From the NCBI RefSeq assembly GCF_004295485.1, contig NZ_CP036164.1, forward strand, positions 2,046,001-2,110,000: DNA of 64,000 bases, in the 5' to 3' direction. The translations under genes were made by a program, and so were the position numbers. This DNA comes from Janibacter limosus (GTDB lineage: Bacteria; Actinomycetota; Actinomycetes; Actinomycetales; Dermatophilaceae). Under the pieces are notes generated by a model. That model ran no database searches and was not told where the DNA came from. It saw only the letters and a list, made by a program, of their open reading frames with translations. Positions 1 to 9,297 of this stretch are shown here, one piece after another. The stretch's first letter is position 1, and each line of letters begins with the position of its first letter.

Positions 1-720
1 GCCCTCGATGCCGACGAGCTGGCAGCCGCCTTCTCGGAGCGGACCCGGGTCGTCGTCGTCAACAGCCCCCACAACCCGACCGGCAAGGTCTTCTCCCCGA
101 AGGAGCTCGAGGTCGTCGCCGACCTGGCCCGTCGCCACGACGCGTGGGTGATCAGCGACGAGGTGTACGAGCACCTGACCTTCGGGGTGGCGCACACCCC
201 GATCGCGACCCTGCCGGGGATGTGGGAGCGCACGCTGACGATCGGGTCGGCCGGCAAGTTCTTCTCCGTCACGGGGTGGAAGGTCGGCTGGCTCAGCGGG
301 CCCGCCGAGCTCGTGCGGGCCGCGCAGGTGGTCCGTCAGTACCTGACCTTCACCACCGCCTCCCCCTTCCAGCACGCCGTGGCGCACGCCCTGCGGATGG
401 GGCCCCAGCCACTCGATGACCTGCGCGACTCGCTGCGCGCCCGGCACGACCTGCTCGTGACGGGCCTGAGGGCGGCTGGCCTCGAGGTGCGTCCCTCCCA
501 GGGCACCTACTTCGTCGTCGCGGATGCCGCGCCGCTCGGTGTCACCGACGCACTGCAGTGGTGTCTGGACCTGCCGGCCGCTGCCGGCGTCGCCGCAGTG
601 CCGGTCTCCGTCTTCTGCGACGACCCGAGCGAGACGGCCACGCTGGTGCGCTTCGCCTTCTGCAAACGCGACGAGGTGCTCCAGGAGGGGTGCCGGCGGC
701 TGGCTGCCTTCACCGGCTGA
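1..720 (+). CDS. Aminotransferase class I/II, C-terminal part (start lies before the window)
   Basis: This is the C-terminal ~239 residues of a fold-type I PLP-dependent aminotransferase, open from the first base to TGA at 718-720. The NSPHNPTGKVF segment (fragment residues ~21-31), the SDEVYE motif that holds the cofactor aspartate, and SAGKFFSVTGWKVGW with the Schiff-base lysine (fragment residue 86) are all present. The NSPHNPTGKVF form is typical of the kynurenine/methionine aminotransferase (YbdL-like) subgroup. Substrate cannot be fixed from sequence; transamination of aromatic or sulfur amino acids is an inference from the subgroup. The missing N-terminus is only a window-edge effect. 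Confidence 0.9.
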   Translation, partial: ALDADELAAAFSERTRVVVVNSPHNPTGKVFSPKELEVVADLARRHDAWVISDEVYEHLTFGVAHTPIATLPGMWERTLTIGSAGKFFSVTGWKVGWLSGPAELVRAAQVVRQYLTFTTASPFQHAVAHALRMGPQPLDDLRDSLRARHDLLVTGLRAAGLEVRPSQGTYFVVADAAPLGVTDALQWCLDLPAAAGVAAVPVSVFCDDPSETATLVRFAFCKRDEVLQEGCRRLAAFTG

Positions 721-807
721 TCCACACGTCGGGCGGCCTCTGCGCCCCCGTCCACAGGTCGACCCCGGACCGCGCTCGCTCCTGACGAAGGGCGGACGCT
801 GGGTCCC

Positions 808-1305
808 ATGAGCACCACCCCCTTCCTCGCCCTCCTCGTCGCCGGGGCCCTCGTCGGCGGCCCACCACCCGCGACGTCCGGGAGCCGCTGGTCCTGGCCC
901 GTGGGTGACGGGGACCGACCGGCGCTCGCGGCGCCCTTCGACGCGCCGGAGGAGCAGTGGGGTCCCGGCCATCGGGGCATCGACCTCGCGGCATCGGTCG
1001 GCGAGCGGGTCACGGCCGTCGACACGGGTGTGGTGACGCATCGCGGTCGCATCGCCGGCCGCGGGACCGTCACCGTGACGCACGCGAGTGGCGTGCGCAG
1101 CACCTACGAGCCGGTCGACTCGACGCTCCGGGTGGGCGACCGCGTCGAGCGCGGTCGGGGCATCGGCCGGGTCGGCGACGAGGCCGGCCACTGCGCACCG
1201 GCCACCTGCCTGCACCTCGGCGCCAAGCGGGGGGCGACCTATCTGGATCCACTGACCTTCTTCGGTGTCCGACGGGTCATCCTGCTGCCGGTGCCCTCGG
1301 TCTGA
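808..1305 (+). CDS. M23 family metallopeptidase (LytM-like), small exported form
   Basis: A 165-residue protein with a hydrophobic N-terminus resembling a signal peptide and a single M23 domain (~residues 30-160). The first zinc-binding motif GHRGIDLA (HxxxD) is intact. The second motif reads CLHLG, so the usual HxH has Cys at its first position while the zinc-ligand His remains. The same CLHWG-like form is, from memory, common in the actinobacterial M23 protein found near rpsB. Members cleave or bind peptidoglycan cross-bridges outside the membrane; the Cys raises doubt about full activity. GACGCT lies seven bases before the ATG, suggesting a leaderless start. It converges on xerC. Confidence 0.85.
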   Translation: MSTTPFLALLVAGALVGGPPPATSGSRWSWPVGDGDRPALAAPFDAPEEQWGPGHRGIDLAASVGERVTAVDTGVVTHRGRIAGRGTVTVTHASGVRSTYEPVDSTLRVGDRVERGRGIGRVGDEAGHCAPATCLHLGAKRGATYLDPLTFFGVRRVILLPVPSV

Positions 1306-1324
1306 CCTCCTCCACGCCGGTGGG

Positions 1325-1354
1325 GTATCGCCGGTGGAGGTATCGCCGGTGGAG
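1325..1354. repeat. 15-bp direct repeat, two copies, between M23 gene and xerC
   Basis: The unit GTATCGCCGGTGGAG occurs twice back to back (1325-1339 and 1340-1354) in the convergent intergenic space. A third partial GCCGGTGG precedes it. No function is apparent. Confidence 0.7.
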
Positions 1355-1399
1355 GTGCACCCGCCGGCGAATCGTCCGCGCGTCGACCTCCACCCGCGG

Positions 1400-2341
1400 T
1401 CAGGCGCGGGGGTGGGCCTGCTCGTAGCTGCGGCGCAGGCGGTCGAGCGAGACGTGGGTGTAGATCTGGGTCGTCGCCAGGGACGAGTGGCCGAGCAGCT
1501 CCTGGACCATGCGCAGGTCGGCACCGCCCTCGAGCAGGTGGGTCGCTGCCGAGTGGCGCAGGCCGTGCGGTCCGACGTCCGGGGCGTCGGGGACGTGCGC
1601 CAGGAGTGCGTGGACGACCTCTCTCACCTGCCGCGGGTCCACCCTGCGGCCGCGACGGCCCAGGAAGAGGGCCGGCCCCGACGAGTCGGTGACCACCCTC
1701 GGGCGTCCCCGCTCGAGCCACTCCCCCAGCGCCTCGTCCGCCGGGACGCCGTAGGGGACGACGCGCTCCTTGCGCCCCTTGCCGAGGACCCGCACCACCC
1801 GACGGGACCGGTCCGCGTCGTCGACGTCGAGGCCGGTCAGCTCGCTGACGCGGATGCCCGTCGCGTAGAGCAGCTCGAGCACCGCGCGATTGCGCAGGTG
1901 GATCGGATCGTCGTCGTCCGCCGCGACCGCGGCGATGTCGAGCACGCTCGTCGCGCTCTCTCGGCTGAGGACCTCGGGCAGGGTGCGCTGGCGCTTGGGT
2001 GAGGCCAGCCGCAGCGCCGGGTCCGTCTCGACCCGTCCGGTGCGGCGTGCCCAGGCGAAGAAGGTCCGGACCGCCGCCGAGCGCCTCGAGAGGGTGGCGC
2101 GAGCGGCGCCGCCCGCAGCGAGCGTGCCGAGCCAGTCCCGCAGCTGGTGCAGGGTGATCTCACCGAGTGCGCGGCTGCCGTCGCTCGCGCACCAGGAGAG
2201 GCAAGCGCGGACATCGCCCGCATAGGCCCGGATGGTGTGCTCGGACCGGTCACGCTCCCGCTCCAGGTGGGTGACGAAGTCGTCGACGCAGCCAGCCACC
2301 CACGTGGGGGTCGCTGCTCGGGGGTGCGTCTGCGTGCTCAC
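1400..2341 (-). CDS. xerC: Tyrosine recombinase XerC
   Basis: A 313-residue site-specific tyrosine recombinase that, with XerD, resolves chromosome dimers at dif during division. The N-terminal SAM-like core-binding domain (~residues 15-100) includes [16 protein letters not shown]. The catalytic domain carries the R of GIRVSEL, the H-x-x-R of [12 protein letters not shown], a further H in [10 protein letters not shown] and the nucleophilic Tyr in IYTH, so the R-H-R-H-Y set is complete. Start is GTG at 2341. An 18-bp direct repeat lies just upstream. It sits at the position before dprA that is usual for actinobacteria, and its length is normal for the family. Confidence 0.95.
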   Translation of the reverse strand: MSTQTHPRAATPTWVAGCVDDFVTHLERERDRSEHTIRAYAGDVRACLSWCASDGSRALGEITLHQLRDWLGTLAAGGAARATLSRRSAAVRTFFAWARRTGRVETDPALRLASPKRQRTLPEVLSRESATSVLDIAAVAADDDDPIHLRNRAVLELLYATGIRVSELTGLDVDDADRSRRVVRVLGKGRKERVVPYGVPADEALGEWLERGRPRVVTDSSGPALFLGRRGRRVDPRQVREVVHALLAHVPDAPDVGPHGLRHSAATHLLEGGADLRMVQELLGHSSLATTQIYTHVSLDRLRRSYEQAHPRA

Positions 2342-2369
2342 CCGACCACCGTCCCACGAGCCCGGGCGT

Positions 2370-2428
2370 ACCTCGTGGACCGACCCGGTCGGAGCGACCC
2401 CGCTGGGCGCACCTCGTGGACCGACCCG
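2370..2428. repeat. 18-bp direct repeat upstream of xerC
   Basis: ACCTCGTGGACCGACCCG is present at 2370-2387 and again at 2411-2428, 41 bp apart, filling most of the gap between the dprA stop and the xerC start. It could be a pair of regulator half-sites or a small duplication. Confidence 0.65.
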
Positions 2429-3616
2429 TCACGAGGGTCCGGGCCCGCGGCGCCAGCCACCCTCCTCGTCCTGACGGGCCCAACCCTGCAAGGACATCAC
2501 CGAGAGCTCGGCGAGCACCTCCTCCACGGGCAGGACGAGCTCGTGGGCCACGACTCCCGGGGAGCGTCCCGCACGAGCCCTGAGCAGGTCGTGGATACGT
2601 CGCTGGGCGGTGGTCATGGCGTCGAGCTCGCGCGCCGGGCCCAGCTGCTCGACCGGCTGCTCGAGGGCGTCACCGACCCGGGCGGCCAGGGCGAGGACGT
2701 CTGCGGTGTCGGTCACGAGGTGGGCGCGGGTCTTTTGGATCCACTCGTGGCAGCCGGCCGAGGACATCTGCGTCACGGGGCCGGGGACGGCCCCGACGGG
2801 CCGCCCGAGGGACTCGGCCCAACCGGCGGTGTTGAGCGAGCCCGAGCGCAGCCCCGCCTCCACGACGACGGTGGCCGCCCCGAGCGCCGCGATGATCCGG
2901 TTGCGAGCCAGGAACCGGTGGCGCATGGCCACCGTCCCGGTCGCGAGCTCGGTGATGACCACCCCGCGCTCGGCCACCGCGTCGATCAGGCGACGGTTGC
3001 CCTCGGGGTAGGCGCGATCAGGACCGCAGGGCAGCACCGCGATGGCAGGGCCGTCGACGGTCAACGCGCCCTGGTGGGCCGCGGCGTCGATGCCGTAGGC
3101 CGCACCCGACACGACGGTCCACGAGCGATGGGCCAGGCCCGCCCCCAGCTCGCGTGCGATGGCCTCGCCGTACCCCGTGCTCGCCCGGGACCCGACGACG
3201 GCGACGGCCCGGGCGGCAAGATCGGCGAGGCAGCCCTGCCCGCGCACGTGGAGCAGGTGGGGCTCGATGTCGGGGTGGGACAGGCACGTCGGCCAGTCGG
3301 CGTCACCGGGGATGACCACCCGCGCACCCAGACGGGTCACTCGGTCGAGCTCGGCATCGACATCGACGCCGGCCACATGGGCGCGGGCGCTGGCGCACCG
3401 GGGCAGGTCGCCGTCGACCAGGCGGTGCCAGGCCTCGACGTGACCGATGCTCATCACCTCGTCCAGCAGCTCTGCCCGAGCATCGCTGGTCCGCTCGCGG
3501 CGATGCTCCAGCACGCGCGACCACGCGACCCGGGCGCGGCGCTCGTCGGTCTCGACCTGCGCGTGCGCCCGCGCCACCTGCGCCGCGTCGGGCTGCGATC
3601 CACCCCGCCCGCTCAT
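2429..3616 (-). CDS. dprA: DNA-processing protein DprA
   Basis: A 395-residue single-strand-DNA-binding protein that loads RecA on incoming DNA during natural transformation. The Rossmann-like core is clear: GSRASTGYGEAIARELG, then SGAAYGIDAAAHQGAL, with LPCGPDRAYPEGNRRL further on. The C-terminal ~70 residues look like the winged-helix (DML1-like) domain. The ATG at 3616 overlaps the comM stop in an ATGA, which fixes the start; longer upstream reading lies over comM and is not credible. Together with comM it forms a competence-associated pair that is also kept in bacteria not known to be competent. Confidence 0.95.
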   Translation of the reverse strand: MSGRGGSQPDAAQVARAHAQVETDERRARVAWSRVLEHRRERTSDARAELLDEVMSIGHVEAWHRLVDGDLPRCASARAHVAGVDVDAELDRVTRLGARVVIPGDADWPTCLSHPDIEPHLLHVRGQGCLADLAARAVAVVGSRASTGYGEAIARELGAGLAHRSWTVVSGAAYGIDAAAHQGALTVDGPAIAVLPCGPDRAYPEGNRRLIDAVAERGVVITELATGTVAMRHRFLARNRIIAALGAATVVVEAGLRSGSLNTAGWAESLGRPVGAVPGPVTQMSSAGCHEWIQKTRAHLVTDTADVLALAARVGDALEQPVEQLGPARELDAMTTAQRRIHDLLRARAGRSPGVVAHELVLPVEEVLAELSVMSLQGWARQDEEGGWRRGPGPS

Positions 3617-5160
3617 GCCGCCACCGCGCCCTGGGTCCGGTACATGAGGGCCAGACCCACGTCGGTCGGGCTCGGTGTCGGGCGGCCGTTGAGGTCGGCG
3701 CTCGTCCACGCCAACCGCAACACCCGGTCGTATCCCCGCAGGGTCACCTGCCCGAGGTCGAGAGCGCGGTCCAGCGTCGCGGTCGTGGCGGACGGGAGGC
3801 GCCAGGGGGCACGGCGCAGGACCGGCCCCGGGACCTGGCTGTTGAGCTGCCAGCCGTGCGCGGCCCACCGGCGGCTCTGAGCGGCCCGCGCCACGAGGAC
3901 CCGCTGCGCCACCGCTGCACTCGAGTCCGACGGGGCCTCGTGCAGCTCGGCCAGGCTGACCTTGGGCACCTGCACCTGGATGTCGACGCGGTCGAGCAGC
4001 GGCCCGCTCAGCCGGGCCGCGTACGCGCGCCGCTCCGTCGGCCGGCACCGGCAGAGCAGGCCCTTGCCATGCCCCTCACCGCACGGGCAGGGGTTGGCAG
4101 CCAGCACGAGCTGCACCCGCGCCGGGTACACGACCTGCTCACGGGCGCGGGCGATGACGACCTGCCCCGACTCCAGCGGCTGGCGCAGCGCCTGCAGGAC
4201 CGCCCCGCCGAACTCCGCCGCCTCGTCGAGGAAGAGGACCCCGTGATGCGCCTGTGACACCGCCCCCGGGAGCACCACGCCGGTCCCGCCGCCCACGAGG
4301 GCTGCGACGCTCGCGGAGTGGTGCGGGGCGACGAAGGGAGGTTGTCGGTCGATGCCGGAGGTCGGCACGGCACCGATGAGCGAGCGCACCGCGAGGGTCT
4401 GCAGGGCCTGCTCCCGGGTCAGCGGCGGCAGGATCGTCACCAGCCTCTCGGCGAGCATCGTCTTGCCCGACCCCGGAGGGCCGTTGAGCAGGACGTGGTG
4501 CCCCCCGGCCGCCGCGAGCATGAGCGCCGCACGCGCCTCGTGCTGGCCGGACACGTCAGCGAGGTCGACCCGCCGTGCCCCGCTCTCGCGACCCGCCGCA
4601 GCCGCTGGGGCGGCGACGGCCGCCGGGGGGAAGCTCCCGCCGCGCGCAGTCTGGCCGTAACCCCGCACCACCTCCTCGAGGGTGCGGGCGGTGCAGACCC
4701 GCAGCCCCTCGACCAGCTGGGCCTCCGCCACATCGTCGGGAGCGACGAGGACCTGCTCGCACCCGGCGCGCTGGGCCGCGAGCACGGCCGGCAGCACGCC
4801 GGCGACATGGCGCAACCGGCCGTCGAGGCCCAGCTCGGCCAGGTGGACGACGGGGCGCACCGCGTCGGCCGGCAGCTCACCGCAGGCGGCGAGCGCCGCC
4901 ACCGCGATGCCGAGGTCGAAGCCGGTGCCGTGCTTGGGGATCGCCGCCGGTGACAGGTTGAAGGTCAGCTGCCGCGAGTTGAGGGAGAACCCGGCCGAGA
5001 TGGTGGCAGCCCGCACCCGCTGAGGAGCCTGCCGCAGGGCCGTGTCCGGCAGGCCGCTGATCTCGAAGGCGGGCAGGCCCTGCCCCACGTGGCACTCGAT
5101 GTCGACGAGATGACCGGCGATGCCGCGCAGGGCCACCCCTCGCGTCACGCCCACGCCCAT
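3613..5160 (-). CDS. comM: YifB/ComM family Mg-chelatase-like AAA+ ATPase
   Basis: A 515-residue protein with an N-terminal ChlI domain (~residues 20-140), an AAA+ core with Walker A GPPGSGKTMLAERL (~residue 230) and Walker B FLDEAAEF, and a C-terminal Mg-chelatase subdomain. A four-Cys cluster (PCPCGEGHGKGLLCRC) in the core is typical of the family. In Vibrio and Haemophilus ComM is a helicase that promotes branch migration during transformation. The start ATG at 5160 lies two bases after the yraN stop, so the genes are translationally coupled and continue into dprA. Confidence 0.93.
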   Translation of the reverse strand: MGVGVTRGVALRGIAGHLVDIECHVGQGLPAFEISGLPDTALRQAPQRVRAATISAGFSLNSRQLTFNLSPAAIPKHGTGFDLGIAVAALAACGELPADAVRPVVHLAELGLDGRLRHVAGVLPAVLAAQRAGCEQVLVAPDDVAEAQLVEGLRVCTARTLEEVVRGYGQTARGGSFPPAAVAAPAAAAGRESGARRVDLADVSGQHEARAALMLAAAGGHHVLLNGPPGSGKTMLAERLVTILPPLTREQALQTLAVRSLIGAVPTSGIDRQPPFVAPHHSASVAALVGGGTGVVLPGAVSQAHHGVLFLDEAAEFGGAVLQALRQPLESGQVVIARAREQVVYPARVQLVLAANPCPCGEGHGKGLLCRCRPTERRAYAARLSGPLLDRVDIQVQVPKVSLAELHEAPSDSSAAVAQRVLVARAAQSRRWAAHGWQLNSQVPGPVLRRAPWRLPSATTATLDRALDLGQVTLRGYDRVLRLAWTSADLNGRPTPSPTDVGLALMYRTQGAVAA

Positions 5161-5162
5161 CG

Positions 5163-5540
5163 TCACGCCCCCACGACGTGGTGGACGGCGTAGTTGCCCT
5201 CGTGGTCGCGGTGCAGGGCGACGATGTCGATCCGCACCCCGCGCGAGGACACCTGGTGCTCGGCGAGCCACCGCCCGGCGAGCCGTCGCAGGCGGGCCAG
5301 CTTGGCCCTGGTGATGGCCTCGATCGGCTCACCGAAGGCGCGGCTGCGCCGGGTCTTGACCTCGCAGACGACGACGGTGTCCCCGTCGCGCAGGACCAGG
5401 TCGATCTCTCCCGTGCTGCACCGCCAGTTGCGGTCCAGCACCACCATGCCGGCTCGCGTCAGATGGCGCTCGGCAAAGGCCTCACCATCGGCTCCCACGC
5501 TGGCCCGTGTGGGCTCGGCATCCGTCCTCGTGCGGGTCAT
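5163..5540 (-). CDS. YraN family (UPF0102) putative endonuclease
   Basis: A 125-residue protein of the Holliday-junction-resolvase-like nuclease fold. GEIDLVLRDGDTVVVCEVKTRR holds the E..D..ExK acidic triad of this nuclease superfamily (mature residues ~45-66). The molecular role of YraN is unproven; association with comM and dprA in one run points to DNA recombination. The ATG at 5540 (MTRTRTDAEP) is chosen because residues before it lack family similarity. Confidence 0.85.
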   Translation of the reverse strand: MTRTRTDAEPTRASVGADGEAFAERHLTRAGMVVLDRNWRCSTGEIDLVLRDGDTVVVCEVKTRRSRAFGEPIEAITRAKLARLRRLAGRWLAEHQVSSRGVRIDIVALHRDHEGNYAVHHVVGA

Positions 5541-5646
5541 CGGTGACCACCTCCGAGACCCAGTCAAGGGCCGCGCGGTGCTCGTCGGGTGCCACCTCGC
5601 GACGCTGTGGACGACGGGCGGTGCACCGGCGGGGGATGTGGACGGG

Positions 5647-5961
5647 CTAGAAGCCGCCCTCTGGCATCTCGAGCTCGGACTTGGCCAGCTCCTCGACGTT
5701 GACGTCCTTGAAGGTGACCACCCGCACCTGCTTGGCAAAGCGTGCCGGACGGTAGATGTCCCACACCCAGGCGTCCTGCATCGTCACCTCGAAGTAGACC
5801 TCGGCGCCCTCGCCGCGCACCGTGACGTCCACGCTGTTGGCCAGGTAGAAGCGTCGCTCGGTCTCGACGACGTGGCTGAAGAGGTGCACGACGTCCCGGT
5901 ACTCGCGGTAGAGCGCCAGCTCCATCTCGGTCTCGTACTTCTCAAGGTCCTCCGAGCTCAC
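5647..5961 (-). CDS. DUF2469 family protein
   Basis: A 104-residue acidic protein beginning [23 protein letters not shown], a very conserved actinobacterial family (DUF2469) always found just after rnhB. Function is unknown. Its ATG overlaps the rnhB stop by ATGA, so it is co-translated with RNase HII. No signal peptide or membrane segment is visible, so it is probably cytosolic. A gap of 106 bp separates it from yraN; nothing recognisable is seen there. Confidence 0.9.
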   Translation of the reverse strand: MSSEDLEKYETEMELALYREYRDVVHLFSHVVETERRFYLANSVDVTVRGEGAEVYFEVTMQDAWVWDIYRPARFAKQVRVVTFKDVNVEELAKSELEMPEGGF

Positions 5962-6743
5962 CTGGACCTCCCTTCGCTCACCGTGCCGGCGAGGAGGTCA
6001 TGGCCCTCGCCCGGTCGACCCTCATCATCTCCCACCGCGTCACTGCGGCCGCGCACCGGGGGCACTCCCGGGAGGGACCACGAGCGGCGGTGCTCGACGC
6101 AGGGCCCGTGCACCCTCAGGGCGTCCAGGTGGGCGCTCGCCGAGTAGCCCTTGTTGTCCTCCCAGCGGTAGTGGGGGTAGACGTCCGCGAGCTCGACCAT
6201 CTGCTGGTCGCGCTCGACCTTGGCCAGGACGCTGGCGGCGGCGACGCTGCTGCAGCGCATGTCGGCCTTGATCATGGTGCGCACGGGCGGGGTCGAGGCG
6301 CCATCCCCCAGCCCCGCGAAGAGGCCGACCTCCTGCGGATCAGTCAGCCAGTCGTGGTTGCCGTCGAGAAGCACGAGGTCGGGGACGACGTCCAGCTGCG
6401 CCAGGGCGCGGGTCCCCGCGAGCCGCAGCGCGGCGATGATGCCGATCTCGTCGATCTCGGCCGGCCCGGCGTGGCCCACGGCGTGTGCGAGCGCCCACCG
6501 GCGCAGGCGCGGCACCATCGCCACCCGCGCGGCGGGCGTCAGCAGCTTGGAGTCGCGCACCCCGGCGGGGGCCGTGCGGCAGGTCTCGTCGATGACGACG
6601 ACCCCCACGCTCACCGGTCCCGCCAGGGACCCGCGACCCACCTCGTCCATCCCGGCGAGCACGCGGTGGCCGGCACGCTGCAGCTCACGCTCGACGCGCA
6701 GGCTGGGGCGCCCCGGACGGGTGGCTCGACGGACGGTGGTCAC
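5958..6743 (-). CDS. rnhB: Ribonuclease HII
   Basis: A 261-residue RNase HII that removes ribonucleotides embedded in DNA and RNA primers. The catalytic motif [13 protein letters not shown] supplies Asp-Glu, a second Asp is in [11 protein letters not shown], and the [11 protein letters not shown] segment matches the C-terminal conserved block. The start used is GTG at 6743, which overlaps the lepB stop (GTGA, 6740-6743). The ~25 extra N-terminal residues before [17 protein letters not shown] are basic and may be partly dispensable. It forms an operon with lepB upstream and the DUF2469 gene downstream. Confidence 0.94.
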   Translation of the reverse strand: MTTVRRATRPGRPSLRVERELQRAGHRVLAGMDEVGRGSLAGPVSVGVVVIDETCRTAPAGVRDSKLLTPAARVAMVPRLRRWALAHAVGHAGPAEIDEIGIIAALRLAGTRALAQLDVVPDLVLLDGNHDWLTDPQEVGLFAGLGDGASTPPVRTMIKADMRCSSVAAASVLAKVERDQQMVELADVYPHYRWEDNKGYSASAHLDALRVHGPCVEHRRSWSLPGVPPVRGRSDAVGDDEGRPGEGHDLLAGTVSEGRSR

Positions 6744-7561
6744 GACGAGTGCGGCTCACGCACCGGCAGGCCGAGCGAGCGGTTGCTGCCGGCGTCCGGC
6801 ACCTGGGAGAAGACGTCCTCGTGGGTCGACAGGCGGCCCGCGCGGTCGAAGGGCCACACGGTCACGACGGCCTTGCCGACGACGAGGTCGAGGGGCACGG
6901 ATCCGTCGCTGCCGGTGCCGCCGGGGTCGTGGTAGCGCGAGTCCGAGGAGTCGCTGCGGTTGTCACCCATGACCCACATGCGGCCGCTCGGGACCGTGAT
7001 GTCGAACTCCATGTCGCTCGGGTTGACGCCGGGCTTGAGGTAGGCGGACTCCTCGATGGGCTCGCCGTTGACGAGCAGTCGTCCCTCGGCGTCGCAGCAC
7101 TGCACGTGGTCGCCCGGCATGCCGATGACCCGCTTGATGAGGTGGCCCTCGGAGGTGTCGGGGAGCAGGCCGACGAACATCATCGCGTCGCGCAGGCCGT
7201 TGAGCACCGCACCGCGGTTGGTCACCGGGGTCGGGCTGAGCCAGTCACCCGGGTCGGCGAAGACGACGATGTCGCCGCGCTTGAGCTCGAAGGGGCCCGG
7301 GGTCAGCTTGGACACCACGACCCGGTCGCCCACGAGCAGGGTGTTCTGCATGGACTCGCTGGGGATGAAGAAGGCCTGGATGAGGAAGGTCTTGACGACG
7401 AAGGAGAGGGTGAGGGCCATGGCGAGCACGACGACGGTCTCGCGCACCGCACCCCCCAGACGCGCTCCGACGCCCCGCTCGTCGCGGACTCGCTCCTCGC
7501 GGACCCGGTCCTTGTGGGAGTCCTCGGCCTCTGCGTGAGCCGAATCAGGATCGTGTGCCAC
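6740..7561 (-). CDS. lepB: Signal peptidase I (first of two paralogues)
   Basis: A 273-residue membrane serine protease that cleaves signal peptides of Sec and Tat substrates on the outer face of the membrane. A charged N-terminal tail is followed by one membrane segment ([18 protein letters not shown]), then the Ser nucleophile in [20 protein letters not shown] and the general-base Lys in [14 protein letters not shown]; box E is seen as [11 protein letters not shown]. Start is GTG at 7561 preceded by GGAAGAG. It heads the lepB-rnhB-DUF2469 run. Confidence 0.94.
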   Translation of the reverse strand: MAHDPDSAHAEAEDSHKDRVREERVRDERGVGARLGGAVRETVVVLAMALTLSFVVKTFLIQAFFIPSESMQNTLLVGDRVVVSKLTPGPFELKRGDIVVFADPGDWLSPTPVTNRGAVLNGLRDAMMFVGLLPDTSEGHLIKRVIGMPGDHVQCCDAEGRLLVNGEPIEESAYLKPGVNPSDMEFDITVPSGRMWVMGDNRSDSSDSRYHDPGGTGSDGSVPLDLVVGKAVVTVWPFDRAGRLSTHEDVFSQVPDAGSNRSLGLPVREPHSS

Positions 7562-7669
7562 GGGTCTCTTCCTCTAGCGCGCCCGGCAGGTCGGGCATCT
7601 CGGCCCCCAGTATGCGCGCTCCGGGCCCGCGCTGACGTGAGCCCGGGCGCCGTGTCCCGACCAACCGGC

Positions 7670-8350
7670 TCAGGAGCCGAGACCACCGATGCGGTCGAGG
7701 GGCCAGTACCGCCACGACACGTGGCCGACGACGTCGTCCACCGGCACCATGCCGCCGCCCGGGTCGCCGAGGTGGGCGCGGGAGTCGGCCGAGTCGCTGC
7801 GGTTGTCCCCCAGGACGAAGAGGCGCCCCTGCGGGACCACGACGTCGAAGGGGGCGTCGCAGGCACGGCTGCCGGGCGCCAGCCAGGGCTCGTCGACCGA
7901 CGCGCCGTTGACGACGAGACCGCGCGCGGGCGTGCACGCCACGCGGTCGCCGCCGACGCCGGCGACCCGTTTGAGGAAGTCCTGCTCCCCCAGGTCGATG
8001 GACAGTGCGGAGGCCGCGCCGGAGAGGACCCTGCCGATGAGTCCGTCCGAGACGAAGGGGGTGCGGTCGGCCGCGGCGAAGGTCGAGGTCCCGTCGAAGA
8101 CGATGACATCGCCCCGCTCGACCTGCGAGGCACCGATCTTGGTGACCACGACGCGGTCCCCGGCAGCGATCGTGGGAGCCATCGAGGCGCTGGGCACGTG
8201 GAAGGACTCCATCACGAAGATCCGCACGAGCATCACGAGCAGCACTGCGACCGCGATCTCGACCAGGAGACGGCGGGCGGGACGCACGTCGACCCCCACC
8301 GGAGGTCCGGCGGGGGTCGAGAGGTCATGCTGGGCGGGCTCGGTCGACAT
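7670..8350 (-). CDS. lepB: Signal peptidase I (second paralogue)
   Basis: A 226-residue signal peptidase I with an N-terminal membrane helix (LLVEIAVAVLLVMLVRIFVM), the Ser motif VPSASMAPTIAAGDRVVV and the Lys motif DFLKRVAGVGGDRV, then GDNRSDSADSR. The start ATG at 8350 (MSTEPAQHDL) gives the usual topology; reading further upstream would enter rplS. Tandem lepB copies at this place are common in actinobacteria and may differ in substrate preference. Confidence 0.93.
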   Translation of the reverse strand: MSTEPAQHDLSTPAGPPVGVDVRPARRLLVEIAVAVLLVMLVRIFVMESFHVPSASMAPTIAAGDRVVVTKIGASQVERGDVIVFDGTSTFAAADRTPFVSDGLIGRVLSGAASALSIDLGEQDFLKRVAGVGGDRVACTPARGLVVNGASVDEPWLAPGSRACDAPFDVVVPQGRLFVLGDNRSDSADSRAHLGDPGGGMVPVDDVVGHVSWRYWPLDRIGGLGS

Positions 8351-8384
8351 CGGGGTCAGCCTACGGCCCGCAGGTGCAGGTGGG

Positions 8385-8741
8385 TCAGCTCGCGGGGGTC
8401 TCGCGACGCTCGCGGATGCGAGCGGCCTTGCCGCGCAGGTTGCGCAGGTAGTACAGCTTCGCGCGACGGACGTCGCCACGGGTGGCGACCTCGATCTTCT
8501 CGATGACCGGGGTGTGCAGCGGGAAGGTCCGCTCCACGCCGACGCCGAAGGAGACCTTGCGGACGGTGAAGGTCTCGCCGATGCCGCCGCCGTGGCGGCG
8601 GATGACGATGCCCTGGAAGAGCTGGACACGCGAGCGGCTGCCCTCGATGACCTTGACGTGGACCTTGACGGTGTCGCCGGCCCGGAACTCGGGGATGTCG
8701 TCCCGCAGGGACGCCTTGTCGATCTCGTCGAAACGCTGCAT
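8385..8741 (-). CDS. rplS: 50S ribosomal protein L19
   Basis: A 118-residue bL19 starting [31 protein letters not shown] with the conserved [23 protein letters not shown] and [10 protein letters not shown] blocks. It sits at the subunit interface. A purine-rich GGAAAG lies about eleven bases before the ATG. It is transcribed away from the small membrane-protein gene at 8929, so its promoter must lie in 8742-8928; a possible -10 TACATT is visible at ~8791-8796 on the minus strand. Confidence 0.97.
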   Translation of the reverse strand: MQRFDEIDKASLRDDIPEFRAGDTVKVHVKVIEGSRSRVQLFQGIVIRRHGGGIGETFTVRKVSFGVGVERTFPLHTPVIEKIEVATRGDVRRAKLYYLRNLRGKAARIRERRETPAS

Positions 8742-8928
8742 GGCGCTTGTCGCTTTCCTGCAGACGCCACAGGCCGTCCGCCCTCGTCAGTAATGTATGA
8801 GGAGTCGCGCCCACCGCCGCGTGCCGTGGGTCGGGTCCGCACGAGGTGCGGGCCCTGGTCTCGGCACTCCCCCTGTGGCAGGGGCGGTGTCGTTGAGCGC
8901 GATGTCCGATTCTGCCAGAGGGGAGTGC

Positions 8929-9288
8929 GTGAGCAGAAATCGCGATGCCGTCCGGCCTCGGCCGCCCGAGGACGAGACGCCGACCCGCCACCCCGTGGGC
9001 AGCCTGCTGACGCTGCTGCTCATCGCTCCTGCAGCGGCCGTCCTCGCCTCGCGCGTCCACGGCCTCGTGGCGATCGACCGGCCCGGGGGCAGCCTCTGCA
9101 GCGGCACGGACCTGCTGTGGCCGATCGTGCAGCTCGGCCTGCCGGCCATCGCCCTGGTCATCGCGATCCCAGTCGCCCTGCTCTCCCTGGCCCACCGGGC
9201 CAGGGGATGGATGTGGCTGGCGGGTGCGCTCCTGGGCACGCTCGCCCTCGAGGTCGCCCTGCGCCTGTGGGTGCCCGGCTGCTCGTGA
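8929..9288 (+). CDS. Small hypothetical membrane protein
   Basis: I do not recognise the family. The 119-residue product has a short charged N-terminus and three hydrophobic stretches (SLLTLLLIAPAAAVLAS, LWPIVQLGLPAIALVIAIPV, WMWLAGALLGTLALEVAL), so it is likely a three-pass membrane protein. The GTG at 8929 is preferred because AGAGGGGAG lies just before it; an ATG at 8902 in the same frame lacks a ribosome-binding site. It lies divergent from rplS and ends ten bases before the trmD stop. Confidence 0.6.
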   Translation: MSRNRDAVRPRPPEDETPTRHPVGSLLTLLLIAPAAAVLASRVHGLVAIDRPGGSLCSGTDLLWPIVQLGLPAIALVIAIPVALLSLAHRARGWMWLAGALLGTLALEVALRLWVPGCS

Positions 9289-9297
9289 GCTCGCCCG

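Noticed and set aside
2147..3880. A 577-codon plus-strand frame opposite xerC and dprA
   Set aside because: No recognisable domain, and it covers two certain genes on the other strand.
8742..8928. An L19 leader RNA before rplS
   Set aside because: I could not find a convincing conserved structure; only a possible -10 box is seen.
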